DNA of 64,000 nt from Melieria omissa (Eukaryota; Arthropoda; Insecta; Diptera; Ulidiidae): contig OZ020267.1 in assembly GCA_963971225.1 (NCBI GenBank), positions 98,933,536 to 98,997,535 on the forward strand. The letters run 5' to 3'. Of the stretch, positions 25,401-36,640 are shown piece after piece. Position numbers and translations under genes: made by a program. The notes beneath the pieces are model-generated. The model did no database searches. It had not been told where the DNA came from and saw only the letters and a list, made by a program, of their open reading frames with translations. Within the stretch, counting starts at the first letter, position 1, and each line of letters starts with the position of its first letter.

Positions 25401-28400
25401 CGGTGATGGCAAAGCAATTCAAAAACATGTGATACTTACATACTGACATGTGTACTTACATAATACATGTGACATAGGCGTTGCCAAGGGGAAACAACGT
25501 ACATGCTTGCGTTTTAGATTACCCTTGAGTCCGAAAAACTATTTTCAAGTCCCACCTCTTTTCTTTCTTTTGATGTTTAAATTAAAAATAAATTCTTCTG
25601 TTAGCTAAAATCCCCCTCTTGTTGATGTTATGGCTATGCCACTGATGCATAGACATACATACATATGTATATGGGACTTACATAGTGTATACAAGTACTT
25701 AAGCATATGGACCTAGATATATAATAATATGTGGGACAAGAAACATGATAAAAGTGACAACAACCAAGTGAGGGCACAATTGGCATTGCTCTTGACTTGA
25801 ACACATGGTGAAAGTGACATGTGGAAAGTGTGGCGCGTTGCTGACCTTCAACTGTTGCAAGCAACAACGGAACACTGCGTGGGGACAACGCACAATGCAC
25901 ACTTTTTCCTACAGAAAAGTGCTGTTCGAAAAACACATTGAAAACTAAAAGCTCTACAATTCCAGTGTGAATATTAGAAAAAATAAAAAAATAAAAAAAT
26001 AAAAAAATAAAAAAATAAAAAAAATAAAAAAATATAAGAAAACAAAGGCACGGACCACTATGAAAGCTATGTGAAGGCTTGTGAGCTTAAGTTGCCTTAT
26101 AAGCAACAAATAAAATATAAGTAGATGTTTCTTTAGCTGGTGTTCTGCTTATCCCACTTCGAGTGGCCATTTAAACAACTTCAAACCCACCCAACTTGAC
26201 TAATGCAACTTTGTAGTTTTATTATCCTTTCTTGACTCATATCTTATTTTATTTTTAAATGCAATTATGACATCATCAACTAATTTTTCGTGCGCTCTCA
26301 CACTCATTCTCTTTCATTGTCTTGCGCTCTCTGTTGTTTTACCAATTTGATTTTAGTGTTTTTGTTTTTTGTTTGTCTGCAAGTTACTCGAGTTACTGGG
26401 TCGGTCTGCATTAACCTATATTTTTGACATTTCGTTGCCATGGCTGCCACTGCCACTGTGTTAGTCAGTCGCACATTCTATTCCAAGCACACGCAATTTA
26501 TTTGCCACTCTCTAGTACAGTACTTACGCTCTTTGTTTGCTCGCTCTTTGTCTGGTCTCGCAGATATGCCGCCTACTACTGGAAGGTATCGCGCGAAGGA
26601 CGTCGCTGCTACATGGACTACTACTACATGGAGAACGGCAAGCAGATGTATGGTGTGCCGCTGGGCGGCATCGGTGGCGGCACCATAGGTCGTGGTTTTG
26701 CCGGCGAATTCTGTCGCTTTCAAATGCGACCCGGCATCTACGAGCACAGCGTGGTGCAGGCGAATCAGTTCATTGTGACCATCAAGGATGCCAAGGGTTG
26801 CACCATATTCCAGAGTATCCTCTCCAAATGCAGGTGAGTGTGACTGTTGCGTACGTGACTATCGGCTCGCGTAAATGAATGCAAACCCCACACAATGGTT
26901 GTGCTTGTATGTGCATTGTATGAATTCCAATTGTACGCCATTCCTTAAATGCATCCTTTCCTAACCCCAACCATAACAGCTTGTTTTATAATCGAATGCC
27001 AGCAATGCCATATGTCATAAAAGTTTTAATTTTGTTCATGCAACTGTTGCAGTTGCACACATGGCGGCAAGCATTGCTGTGCGTGTAAGGTTTTATTGTT
27101 GTCCAGAGACTGCACATCTCACAAGCTGCTACCGAACTAATCCATTAAAATCGAAGTGCTTTTTTTTACCAACATTGCTTTTCGCGATTGACACTAATTT
27201 AGGTTAATCAGAAAGCTCTACAAGTTCGAAAAATAGCAAAAATATTTTAGATTTTATTAAAAATTTAATAGTTTAAAATAAACTTCATCCACCCTTAAGT
27301 TCAACTATCACATTGCATGTACCAGGCAGTGTTTACTTGTGGTCTCCATAAATAGTTGTCAACACATTTCTGTCATTGTTGTTGTTGTGACGCTCTTACG
27401 TGTGATAAATCATTCATAATTGTTGCTTTGAAGACTTTCGGAGGTATTTACACTTTAAGTTGAGGGGTTGATAGGTTCGGACAAGCTTCGTGTCTGGTAA
27501 CATGCTGCCTTCATTAGCCATGTAAATGCATTTACGTTTGCGTGTCGCACAGAATGAAATTAAAAATTTAAATTGAGTTACGACCTGTGAAGATGCCAAA
27601 AAGCTGATAGAGGGTGGAATATAAAGAACAACAGTTTAAGACAAAAATTTAATTAAATTTAATTTCTTTAAGATTTTATTCAAAATTCGATTTAAATTTA
27701 ATTAAAATAGCGTCTGCTATTCGTTCCAATTTAAGGTCAACAACAACAAACAACTTTTTATTTTTTATTTTATTTAATATTTATTTTTTTGCTTTTTATA
27801 AAGCAATGTTTTTGTAAAAAGTAGAAAGTAAGAGCCCGTTTCTCATACTTTAAACTCGTTTGAAAAAACCTATACATTCTGTTTGCAAGTAGCAAAATTT
27901 ACCTATTTAATTTATTTAATTTCAATTTTACACTAATTGAAGTTTTAAAGAGTCATAACTCACTTTATTTTAATCGAATAAAACTGAGATTTCAACTTAA
28001 TATCTCTTGCCAGAAGTAGACTTTAGTTTCTTGACTCACCATTCGTCACCAGTTTGACTTAACTACCTTCACTGTGTATCAGCGACATAACCAGATTCAT
28101 ATTGGAATAATTGTGCTTCTCAGGGAGTGGCGCCGTAAAGCTCACGGGTGCTGCTACTCCAACCCAACCTAAAAACCATATCTGAAGTTTTAAAACTTCG
28201 TGTTAATAATAATATAATATATATATAATAACTCAAAAGAGCTCGATGTTTAAATCATGAAACATTTACCTAAGAAATGTGCACACGACATTTGAAGTCG
28301 CTACGCCTCTTTGTTAGAGTTCTAAAGGTAGATTACTTTTGACCAATCTTAGATTAAAACGGGTTAAATAAATTTTGTATCAATATATTTTATTTACAGA

Positions 28401-31400
28401 ATATTTATTTACTATGTATGGAAAAATACAAAACTATGACTTTTTGATTTTATTTAACCATTATTAAAGAAACAGGGTTTTGTTCAAACGCGCCCAATTC
28501 GTAGACTTCAATTGGAACACTTGATGTCGCTGCAATTTATTGGAAATTATTTTGGGAATAAAAGTAAAATTTATGTAATTTGCTTTGAATTCACTTCTAA
28601 AAATATTAATTTGTTAGTGCCTTCTTAAATTAAACCCATAAATCAATCTTAGCTTTTGCTATAAGATGACAAATAGGTAAAGTTGCTCTCAGGCAACTTT
28701 GGGGTCGAAAGGGTTAAATATTGGTGACTTCGATTCCACTTCCCACGGCCTTCGTTCCTCAATTTATATAAAGCATAATAAAAAGCACAGAATAATACCA
28801 CATTTATAACTCATTAGCGGCTACTTTTAGGTTTAATTTAAAGAAGATTGTTGTCTAGGTTGCCGTACAATCCAACTCATTGGTGGTCTAACCCAACTGA
28901 GTTACTGCCGTAACTATCAGACTTGGCAAGTGGTCACATTTATAGCACCAAAGTTGACGATTAGGTATTCAGGTTGATGTGCAGCTGCGTGTGCAGCACA
29001 TATTTGAACAAAAACAACACCTAGCACTGCGCACCCAATGCATATAGTCTCACTTTGCTGACGCCACATATGGCGCCAACTGGAAAATCACGACAAGAAT
29101 TGTACAAACAGCTGCGTGGAAAACACGTAAAAGCAAATAATTTGCATGTTGCACGTACAGACAAATTGGTGTTAACAACAATAACAGTGAACAATAGTCA
29201 ACGACAGCAAGTAAAATGACATCAACTCAACAGAACAGCACTGCGATGCATTTTCCATCACGTTTTGGCAAGGAAAAACGCACACAAACGCACTCAAAAT
29301 AGCACAAAAGTTTGCCAAAAAGAATGCTTTGATACATTTGCATAGTGAGACACTAAAACAGTAGCGGTTTTTATTATCCTTTTCGACCCCAAAGTTACCT
29401 GAGAGCAGTTTCACCTATTTGTCATTTTATTTGTCATTTTATAGCAAAAGCTACAACAAATTAATATTTTTAGAAGTTAATTCAAAGCAAATTACAAAAA
29501 TTTTACTGCTATGCCCAATATAGTTGCCAATAATTTGCAGCGTTATCAGGGAAAGTTTGTGTTCTATTTGAAGTCTACCAATTGAGTGTGTTTAATCAAA
29601 AGCCTGTTTCTTTAATTATGGTTAAATAAAATCGAAAAGTGATAATTTTGTATTTTTCCATAAATATTATATATTTTTTGTGCAGATAAAACATATTGAT
29701 ACAAAATTTATTTAACCCGTTTTAAGCTAAAGTTGTTCCAAAGTAAACTAGCACACTACTTAGACAAGTGTTTCGTGATTTAAATACCAAAAAGTAATAT
29801 CGAGACACAAGGTAATATTCGGGGTCGAAAGGGTTAATGGCATAATTTTAGGTTGAACTTACAATTTTACTCACTTGCATGTAACGTGGCACAGCCCTTT
29901 CAAAGCACCGAATCATCTAGCAGATATAAATCTGAATATTTGAAATTATATTTATGATTTTACTCATTCTTCATGCTGACAATATGTCAAAAGTTTTTGT
30001 ATATATGTAAATTAAATTAAATTAATAAATTAAATTTAATAGATTATAAATAATTATATTCGCACAACATCAAATCCAGAAATGTTATGTTGTGCAACTC
30101 GCTTGCTCGCCGCTTCTGTGTTGTCTGTGCCACATCGACAACGCCTGCTAATACAGGATCATCATCATCATCAGCTCGTCATGCCGACCACGTTTCGGCC
30201 TAACTTTTGTGTTTGTGATGCTTTAATTACCACCGACAACAGCTACCACCACAAAACAGCAACAGTAACAACACCAACAAAAAGCTTCGCATAAAAACAA
30301 TACAAAGATAATTCTGTTTTGCAATTTGTTTGCCATTTAAATTATGATTTCCATGTTTTTCTCTTTTTCTCTTTCTCACCCACACCCACATACAAACAAA
30401 TACAAAAACAAAACCATGCAAACATGCAAATGCAATTTTTTTGCGCTAATTTCTCCACTTCCACACACACGAACACAATCTCCCACATCTACAACCACCC
30501 ACACGCATCGCCTTTGCCGCACCACACTAATGGACCGCCATAACAATGGACCGCCTCTCGAACGGCCACTGTTCCCCATCGGATATCGTTCGCCAACATG
30601 AAATTGTGCCAACATTTGGTTTGTTCTGTTGTTATATTTTCTTTGCCAAACTTTCATTGTCACGCGGTTCAAAATGCGTTCATGCAATGAATTTGTTTTC
30701 GTCATCAAATCGTTTGCCTCATCAACTCTTCCTGATTCCCGTAACCGTTCCCATTCGCCGTACAACGCACATTGCGCAGTGCGAACACCTCCACCCGCTC
30801 TAAATGTGATCCGCCCTTTTGCAGCAGTCGCGCCAAGCAGCCGCTCAGCGCCTGGCACTCGAACATCGACGATGCCAAGTGCTCCTACACGGGGCTGTAT
30901 CCGCGCGCCTGGACCGAGTACGATCTGAGCGCGTACGGCGTGCGGCTGGTGTGTCGCCAAGTCTCGCCCGTCATACCGCACGACTACAAAGAGTCCTGTC
31001 TGCCGTGTGCGGTCTTTGTGTGGTCCGTGGAGAATGTGGCGCAGGAGGAGCGCCGTGTCTCCATCACTTTCACCTTCAAGAACGGCACCGGCAACAAGAA
31101 GCAGGACGCCGAGGGCGGTGCCGAGTCGCTGCTGCTGTCCGAGGGCAATGTCAAAGGTGTGGCCATACAGCAGAAAATCGGCCACATGCCATGCTCCTAC
31201 AACCTGGCCTGTCGTGTGCTGCCCGAGATCAGCATTAGCCGCTGCACGCAGTTCGATCCATGGGGCAACGGCGAACAGCTATGGTCGGAGCTGAAGGAGA
31301 ACGGACAGCTGAGCGAGAAGCCGGCCGATGAGACACTCAAAAGTGAGTGGCAGTTGAACGAGCGAAATAATTCTGAAATGATTTATTAAATGAATTTTGC

Positions 31401-33658
31401 TTACCTGAATTTGTTGTACTTTAGCCAAGGACTTGGGCGTTGCCGTGTGTGCGCAGGTTGCACTCAACGCCAACTGCAGTCACGATCTGGAGTTTGTACT
31501 GGCCTGGGATATGCCGCACATACAATTTCCGAAAAAGCTTAAAGCTCACACACGCTACTACACCAAGTACTTCGATGCCTCCGGTGAGGCCGGTGCGAAA
31601 ATTTGCGATTATGCACTGAAGCACTACAGTAGCTGGGAGAAACTGATCGATGCTTGGCAACGGCCCATACTCAATGATGAGTAGGTTTTCAACAACAGTT
31701 TGCCTTTGCGAAATGTGAATTTGACTGTTCTGAACATTTCTAGTGGCCTACCGGATTGGTACAAGAGCGCCATATTCAATCAGATGTACTACATTTCCGA
31801 TGGCGGCACCATTTGGTTGAAGTGCGACTCGTCATTCGGCAAGGAGCTGACCTTCGATGATCCAAGGTTAGTTGTCAACACCCCAGAAATCCATTGCATA
31901 CTCGCAACATAAAACTTTGTTCTGTGCTTAAAAGCTTTTCACATTCTTTAAACTTTCTCTACTAAAATTTTATTCTTTCCAAGATTGGCTTATGGACGTT
32001 TTGGCTATCTGGAAGGACATGAGTATCGCATGTACAACACTTACGACGTCCATTTCTATGCCTCGTCCGCTTTGGCACATCTCTGGCCCAACTTACAGGT
32101 TCGCCCTCATCTTCAACTCGCGTCTCCAACACGCATTCTACTTTACATGCTTTCTTTCTTCTTCTACTTTTGGACATCATCATCAGGTTAGTTTGCAGTA
32201 TGACTTCAAGGATGCCATCGCCTCCGATCTCAGCGATACACGCAAAATGCTCTACGATGGTAAAATGATACCACGCCATGTAAAGAATTGTGTTCCACAC
32301 GATTTGGGCGATCCCGATGAGGAGCCGTTCACTCTCATCAATTGCTACAACATACACGACGTCAACGACTGGAAGGATCTGAATACGAAATTCGTGCTGC
32401 AGGTGTATCGCGATTATTATGTGCTGAACGAGCTGGCGCAGGCGCAGGCGGACAACGCCAGCAAGTTCAGTTCGATTGAGTTCATCGATAAGGACAGCTT
32501 GTACGAGATGTATTCGCAGGATAATAAGCGCAAAAATTCTGCCGAAGAGAAGCAACGTGAGTGAACTCGTTTGCACATATTTGGGGTTTGAAAGTCATTT
32601 CGTTTGCTTTGCTGTTTTAGAGAATCGCAAATCGGCCTCCATGTACATCAATGAGACGAACGGCAAGGTTTATCTCATGGATGGCATGGCCTATCTGAAG
32701 GCCATGTACCCTGCCTGCAGGTCGATCATGGAGCGCACCACGGAGTATGACAAGGACAATGATGGCCTGATTGAGAATACCAAAATGCCCGATCAGACAT
32801 ACGACACCTGGGTTATGGAGGGCCCCAGGTGTGTGTGTTAGTTATATTGGATATATTTACATAGTTTTCTAATCAAAATTTTTCTGATAGTGCCTATTGT
32901 TCGGGTCTGTGGCTGGCTGCGCTGCAGACCATGTCTGTCATGGCCACAATACTGGACCAGCCTAACGATTGTCTGCGCTACCAGGATATTTTGGAGAAGG
33001 GCAAACGTTCGCTGGAAGAGAAGTTGTGGAATGGCAGCTACTATCGCTTCGATGTGCACCACAAGGACACAATTATGGCAGATCAACTGTGCGGGCATTG
33101 GTATCTGAAGACATGCGGTTTCGACTATGAGGTGTCAATGCATAGAACTACAACAACTGCAACTGTCTCTATACAAGTTTGCCTCTCACACAGATCTATC
33201 CAAAGGAAAATGTGCGGTCCGCGCTGAAACGCATCTACCAGAACAACGTTATGGGTTTTCATGGCGGCAATATTGGCGCCGCTAATGGTTTCATTGCCAA
33301 TGCAGATGCGGAGAAACCCGGTCACGTCGACTACACAACCATACAGAGCGAGGAGGTGTGGCCGGGCGTAACCTTTGCACTGGCAGCCACCATGATACAG
33401 GAGGTGAGTTGGCAATAAATTGAGCAGAAATGGTAAAATTGATAAAAACGTTTGCATGGCGTTTAGGGCATGTTCGAGGAGGGCTTCCAGACGGCTGGCG
33501 GCTTGTACAAGACACTAAGTGAGCGCATTGGCATGAATTTCGAAACGCCGGAGGCGCTGTACGGCGAGAAACACTATCGCTCCATTGGCTATATGCGACC
33601 GCTGAGCATTTGGTCCATGCAGGTGGCCTGGGAGCGGCGCAAGGCATTGCGAGATTAA
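10450..33658 (+). CDS. GBA2: Non-lysosomal glucosylceramidase (GBA2, GH116)
   Basis: It hydrolyses glucosylceramide to glucose and ceramide at the cytosolic face of cellular membranes. Eleven coding exons: 10450-10616, 26564-26833, 30825-31342, 31425-31680, 31744-31866, 31984-32098, 32187-32556, 32621-32828, 32891-33131, 33194-33403 and 33467-33658 (TAA). They total 2670 nt and 889 residues, close to the usual length (about 900). Every junction is GT/AG and the frame closes. The N-terminal exon ends VPLACR and joins YAAYYWKVS across the long intron. [16 protein letters not shown] follows. The expected nucleophile Glu458 lies in [14 protein letters not shown], and the expected acid/base Asp668 in DQTYDTW, followed by [10 protein letters not shown]. 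An Asn/Lys-rich insertion (about residues 570-615, exons 7-8) lies between the two catalytic motifs. The Drosophila counterpart is, from memory, CG33090. The start ATG at 10450 is the first in frame after the 5' leader. Confidence 0.93.
12239..12312. repeat. 33-bp tandem duplication
   Basis: The unit AAATATATATAGAAATTTTG plus CACATTTTTGTGC at 12239-12271 is repeated exactly at 12272-12304, and a third copy starts and fades. GCACATTTTTGTGC inside each unit is itself a hairpin. Confidence 0.9.
13932..14045. repeat. 49-bp direct duplication, 65-bp period
   Basis: TATATTTTTGTTTTGCATAA through TTTAGTCTG at 13932-13980 recurs from 13997 with one visible difference near its end (GCCCT versus GTCCT). 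This is a recent local duplication in GBA2 intron 1. Confidence 0.85.
15241..15394. mobile_element. Possible hAT-type MITE, 154 bp
   Basis: The left end CAGGGGCGGACTT and the right end GAATGCGCCACTG are imperfect inverted repeats of the CAGNGGCG...CGCCACTG type used by hAT elements, each followed inward by a G-rich or C-rich run. No convincing 8-bp target duplication flanks it, so the call is tentative. Confidence 0.4.
16205..16782. mobile_element. MITE with ACACAGTGCAACA ends, interrupted by another MITE
   Basis: The left arm starts ACACAGTGCAACA and continues to GGGACAAGGCCAAACATGTCTC at about 16249. The right arm (16729-16782) is its imperfect reverse complement, ending TTGTTGCACTGTGT. 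The interior is split by an independent element at 16390-16655. Without that insertion the host element would be about 312 bp. The terminal word is shared with the fold-back at 17224-18389, suggesting one family. Confidence 0.7.
16390..16655. mobile_element. pogo-like MITE nested inside another MITE
   Basis: The left end CAGTCGTGTCTGGGTATAGTG and the right end (reverse complement CAGTGGTGTCTGGATATAGTG) are near-perfect inverted repeats starting CAGT, as in pogo/Tigger elements. TA lies just outside on the right. The phrase TATAGTGAAC recurs several times inside, in one orientation or the other. It lies wholly within the 16205-16782 element. A local 48-bp duplication (AAAAAATAAAACTAGTTTTT words at about 16500 and 16547) sits inside it. 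Confidence 0.65.
17224..18389. mobile_element. 1.17-kb fold-back element (long inverted repeat)
   Basis: Almost the whole element is one imperfect palindrome: left arm 17224-17767, loop 17768-17855, right arm 17856-18389. The inner 136 bases are most alike, with about 87% of positions matching by eye (for example CATCAAGCAATACAACACAG in both arms, and TTTTCATACTTTTTCCTTA). The middle is weaker but clearly homologous (CAGCTCTAGTTT, AAGGCGTTTT). The ends match again (CTGTTGCATGGAGTTTTT) and finish ACACAGCGCAACA / TGTTGTGCAGTGT. It lies in GBA2 intron 1 and encodes nothing recognisable. Confidence 0.85.
21082..21297. repeat. Short fold-back (MITE-like), 216 bp
   Basis: AGTGAAAACTTTACTATG followed by ACGTTTTGTCAGCAGTTC at 21082-21122 faces its imperfect complement at 21257-21297. 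The loop is about 130 bp and AT-rich. No clear target duplication was found. Confidence 0.65.
21733..22232. mobile_element. 500-bp MITE with about 45-bp imperfect TIRs
   Basis: ACATATTGCACACGCACTAC with AAAAGTGACAC on the left is matched on the right by the complement of ACATATCGCATACGCACAAC with AAAAGTGACAC. The similarity continues into CAAAATTTT...ATTTTC. The interior is AT-rich without a coding frame. It lies in GBA2 intron 1. Confidence 0.7.
24096..24130. other. Near-perfect 16-bp stem hairpin
   Basis: AACAGGATCGTGGGTA and TACCCACGACCCTGTT are separated by GGT and pair at 15 of 16 positions. The G/C content stands out from the AT-rich intron around it. Its function is unknown. Confidence 0.75.
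25978..26033. repeat. AAAAAAT simple repeat
   Basis: About seven units of A6-7T in GBA2 intron 1, about 530 bp upstream of exon 2. Confidence 0.9.
28240..28713 (-). mobile_element. piggyBac-like MITE, copy 1 (one end decayed)
   Basis: The right edge reads GGGGTCGAAAGGG then TTAA (28714-28717), the TTAA target site of piggyBac elements. Reverse-complemented, the element runs CCCTTTCGACCCCAAAGTTGC, then CAAATTAATATTTTTAGAAG, and so on, and aligns by eye along nearly its whole length with the copy at 29378-29833. Its other terminus has been lost or replaced by an AT repeat around 28210-28240. Confidence 0.7.
29378..29833 (+). mobile_element. piggyBac-like MITE, copy 2 (both ends)
   Basis: It starts CCTTTTCGACCCCAAAG after TTAT (a decayed TTAA) and ends CGGGGTCGAAAGGG before TTAA (29834-29837). 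The two ends are inverted repeats of CCCTTTCGACCCC. At 456 bp with no transposase frame it is non-autonomous. It is oriented opposite to copy 1, with 664 bp between them. Confidence 0.75.
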
Positions 33659-36640
33659 GGCAGTCATGTGGCAGAGGGGAAAAGACACTTTACAAAGGCA
33701 CTTTGAGCTATTGCTTATACACACACTTTACAATCGACATGAGAATTGTTTAAGTTTAAGGCAATTGAAAGTGCAAATGGCAAAAGTACAAGTTTTATTT
33801 ATGATACTTAAAACCGAAATCATTTAATTTAAATGCCTTTTAAGTTGTTTGTAGCAAAAGCTGCTTGGCAGAAACCAAAGATAGAAAAGTGTAAAGCTTA
33901 AAGCAAAGTGTGTGCAAGCCGTATGGCTACTTGTGTCAGCTGGCAGCGCACAAATATTTTTAAGAAATGTGTGAAGCTTCTGTGAAAGAGACGAGCTTAA
34001 GCGTCAATGCAATTCAATGGTGCAAAGTAGTTCAACGGCGAAATTGTAAGAGAGAAATAGAATACAGTGCAAGGAAGAGATTAAAAATGCCTACACTTGT
34101 ACTAAGAACCAATGTTAGTGCTGGGTTGTAGCTATTTAAACAATAGCGTGAAAATTGAGCTGCAAGCAAAGGGGAAAGTGCAAACAATTGGTCTGACCTC
34201 ACATACATAGGCGCTTTTTTGTTAACTTTGAAATGCATGTCGCAAATTAAAATTACAATAATTTTTAGTTAAACATAAATTCCCATTCATGTGCTGAACT
34301 TTTGTTGCAACAGTTAGTCAGATTGATGGCCTGAATACGTACGACACAAAGGGATAACAGTTGCGTTGAATTTGAACGAACTTTTAGTGATTTAAAAACA
34401 ACACAAACAGCATAACAAAGGTAATGACACTTACCACTGACATTTAAAGTGTGTGCTAGAAATGTTTTGACTGTTTTTGTAAGTTGTAACGATTTGTGCT
34501 ACATTTACTACTTAGTTTGTTTTAATTACAGAAACTTTTTAAGTATTAATTTTTATATTTAATTGTAATTCAATCTTAGAGTGCAGCTATATAGCGAAAT
34601 ACTCGCCACTCAGCACACCTTCTTTGTTACCTACAGGTTTTTGTAAAACTGTTTAATGAAATAATACTTTTAACTTTTTTTAATTAACGAAAGCAAATAG
34701 TATTAACTATAAACTAATTTCGAAAACTTTTTAAATGTAATTGTTTATAATTATATTTTTAATTACAAAAAATTAAATTAAAATAAAAATTTTAATTAAA
34801 ATTAAAATTAAGTTGAAAATTGTTCAAAATTCAATTCATTTATTTCAAGTTGAAGTATAATTAGAAGAGAATATTACCAGCAATGAGGTTGTCTCAAAAC
34901 ATTAAGCTGTTGAGATTTTAAAAACAAAAGATATGAGTTTTATGATTCGCATTCTTAATAATTCAAAATCAACTTTGAAAATCAATCAATTTATAAAATT
35001 TTTTTTAATTTAGATTTTACTTCGTAGTTATTTCATTAAGTGAAATACATTTATTAAGTAGTTAAAATAATTTCGAGCACCTATTATAATCTTTAGTTTA
35101 GTTGAATAGTTTTTCTATTATTAAAAAAATTTACATATATGTATTTACAATGTTTATATTTTCTATCTTAAATCATATTTTTAGTGTTTAAAAATTTAAT
35201 TTCATGTGCTCATTTCATTGCTGACATTATTTATTAAATACCTTTAGTGTTTTAGGACTTAAGCATATTTTTGTATTAAGCAGTTTAGTATTTTTTACAT
35301 TTTCTTTCTACTTGGTGTGATATTTGAATGACGCAAATTATAGCAACTTTCAGAAAATAATTTTGATTTTATTCGCAATTTTACCTTTTCAAATGACTAA
35401 AAACCAAACGTAAGGATTTGAATTTTCTGGACATCATTTGGTCACTTAATGCACAAAGTATATTTTAGGTTCCTAATATTTTATTTCAGGTGCTAAGCTT
35501 AAATATTTTACAATGCAAAGTATGTGCGACGAAAACATTGAAATGTTTGATTTAGTTAATAAAAATGAATTTATACTTAAATGCACAAATTATTATACCA
35601 CAGAACAAAATTTATGCAATTGATTGATTGACTGCGGCAGCAACGGTAACTTACCCAGGTTTTCATTAAAAATGGCCGATTTAAAATTGTAAATAAGACT
35701 TAAATATCAAAATTATGTTTTCCATTCAATTGGTTCTTTCTGATTGAATATATATTGTTTAATAATATATAACTTGTTCGTTTATTATTTCTCAATTATT
35801 CAATCACAACCAATGGAATCCCAGACGAAGTGCTGCTGTAGTGGCCACGCAAGTTATGCTCTACTGGCATTCAAATAACGTATAAATTATATACATAGAA
35901 CAAATATTTGTGAAATGTTTAAAACATACACTTGTGTATTTATTGATGTATTTACGAAACAAAATATGAAATTTTGTGGTGGTATGAAAAATAAACGTAA
36001 TGCCGCATATATTCAAATGACAAAGCAGCTAAATGCAACAATTATAAACCAGTGTAATTTCAACAATTTAAATAAAGTAACGCATTTAAAATCACGACAC
36101 AAAGAATTTTACTTCATTTGCAATATTTGGTGGAAACAAATTCAATGCAGAAAAATTTAAATGAATCTGAATTTAGTACAATAACGTGAAAATAAAATGT
36201 AAAAATGTGCGAATAGTTGTCTTAAAAAAGTGCAATCGAAATGTCGCAAAACTCTGTTGACCCTTCGTTTCAATTTCTCAATCCTCTCTCACAGCATCAA
36301 TTTCAGCCGATTTCATTCCCATGTTTCAGTTTTGTTTAAAGCCAAATAACAAATAAAGTTATTTAATTCAATTTTCTTATACAAAAATTGCTCATACCAA
36401 CGAAATGATGGTAAATTGGATGCTCATTACTTGTATTTGATATCGACATATAGTATTTTATTTGAATGGCGAAATCTTCAGTCGTTTGATACTTATTCTG
36501 CTTTACAAAATAAAGTGCAGAGCAGCCGTAGCTCTCTTATAAACTAAGGTAAGAACAAAAACTTTAATAAACTTAACGTTTATATTTTTTAAGCAAATAT
36601 TTACGATTCCAACTTTAACAAACTTCCACTTAGAATAGTT
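33659..36640. other. Intergenic and 3' UTR region between convergent GBA2 and mTERF gene
   Basis: The left part must contain the GBA2 3' UTR and the right edge the 3' UTR of the minus-strand mTERF gene. The sequence is AT-rich, with an AAATT-type low-complexity tract at about 34740-34820. No coding exon, tRNA or transposon end was recognised. Confidence 0.5.

Larger units (their letters stand above)
10617..26563 (+). other. GBA2 intron 1, about 15.9 kb
   Basis: The donor is TGCAG|GTAACT at 10616/10617 and the acceptor is CTCGCAG at 26563. No exon-like conserved frame was found inside; the longer open frames lack ATG starts, family motifs or splice context. It carries several small transposons (15241-15394, 16205-16782 with a nested 16390-16655, 17224-18389, 21082-21297, 21733-22232), short tandem duplications at 12239-12304, 13932-14045 and 16494-16574, a 35-bp hairpin at 24096-24130, and an AAAAAAT simple repeat at 25978-26033. 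A GC-richer patch at about 23080-23520 is unexplained. Confidence 0.8.
26834..30824 (+). other. GBA2 intron 2, 4.0 kb, with inverted MITE pair
   Basis: The donor TGCAG|GTGAGT at 26833/26834 pairs with the acceptor TTTTGCAG at 30824. The intron contains two copies of one piggyBac-like MITE in opposite orientation (28240-28713 and 29378-29833), AT-rich tracts, and a pyrimidine/CA-rich stretch shortly before exon 3 (about 30350-30540). No additional exon is needed: exons 2 and 3 join as [12 protein letters not shown]. Confidence 0.75.

Noticed and set aside
30376..31185. 269-codon minus-strand open frame over GBA2 exon 3
   Set aside because: Antisense to a GC-rich, codon-biased exon whose plus-strand reading matches GBA2 in phase with its neighbours.
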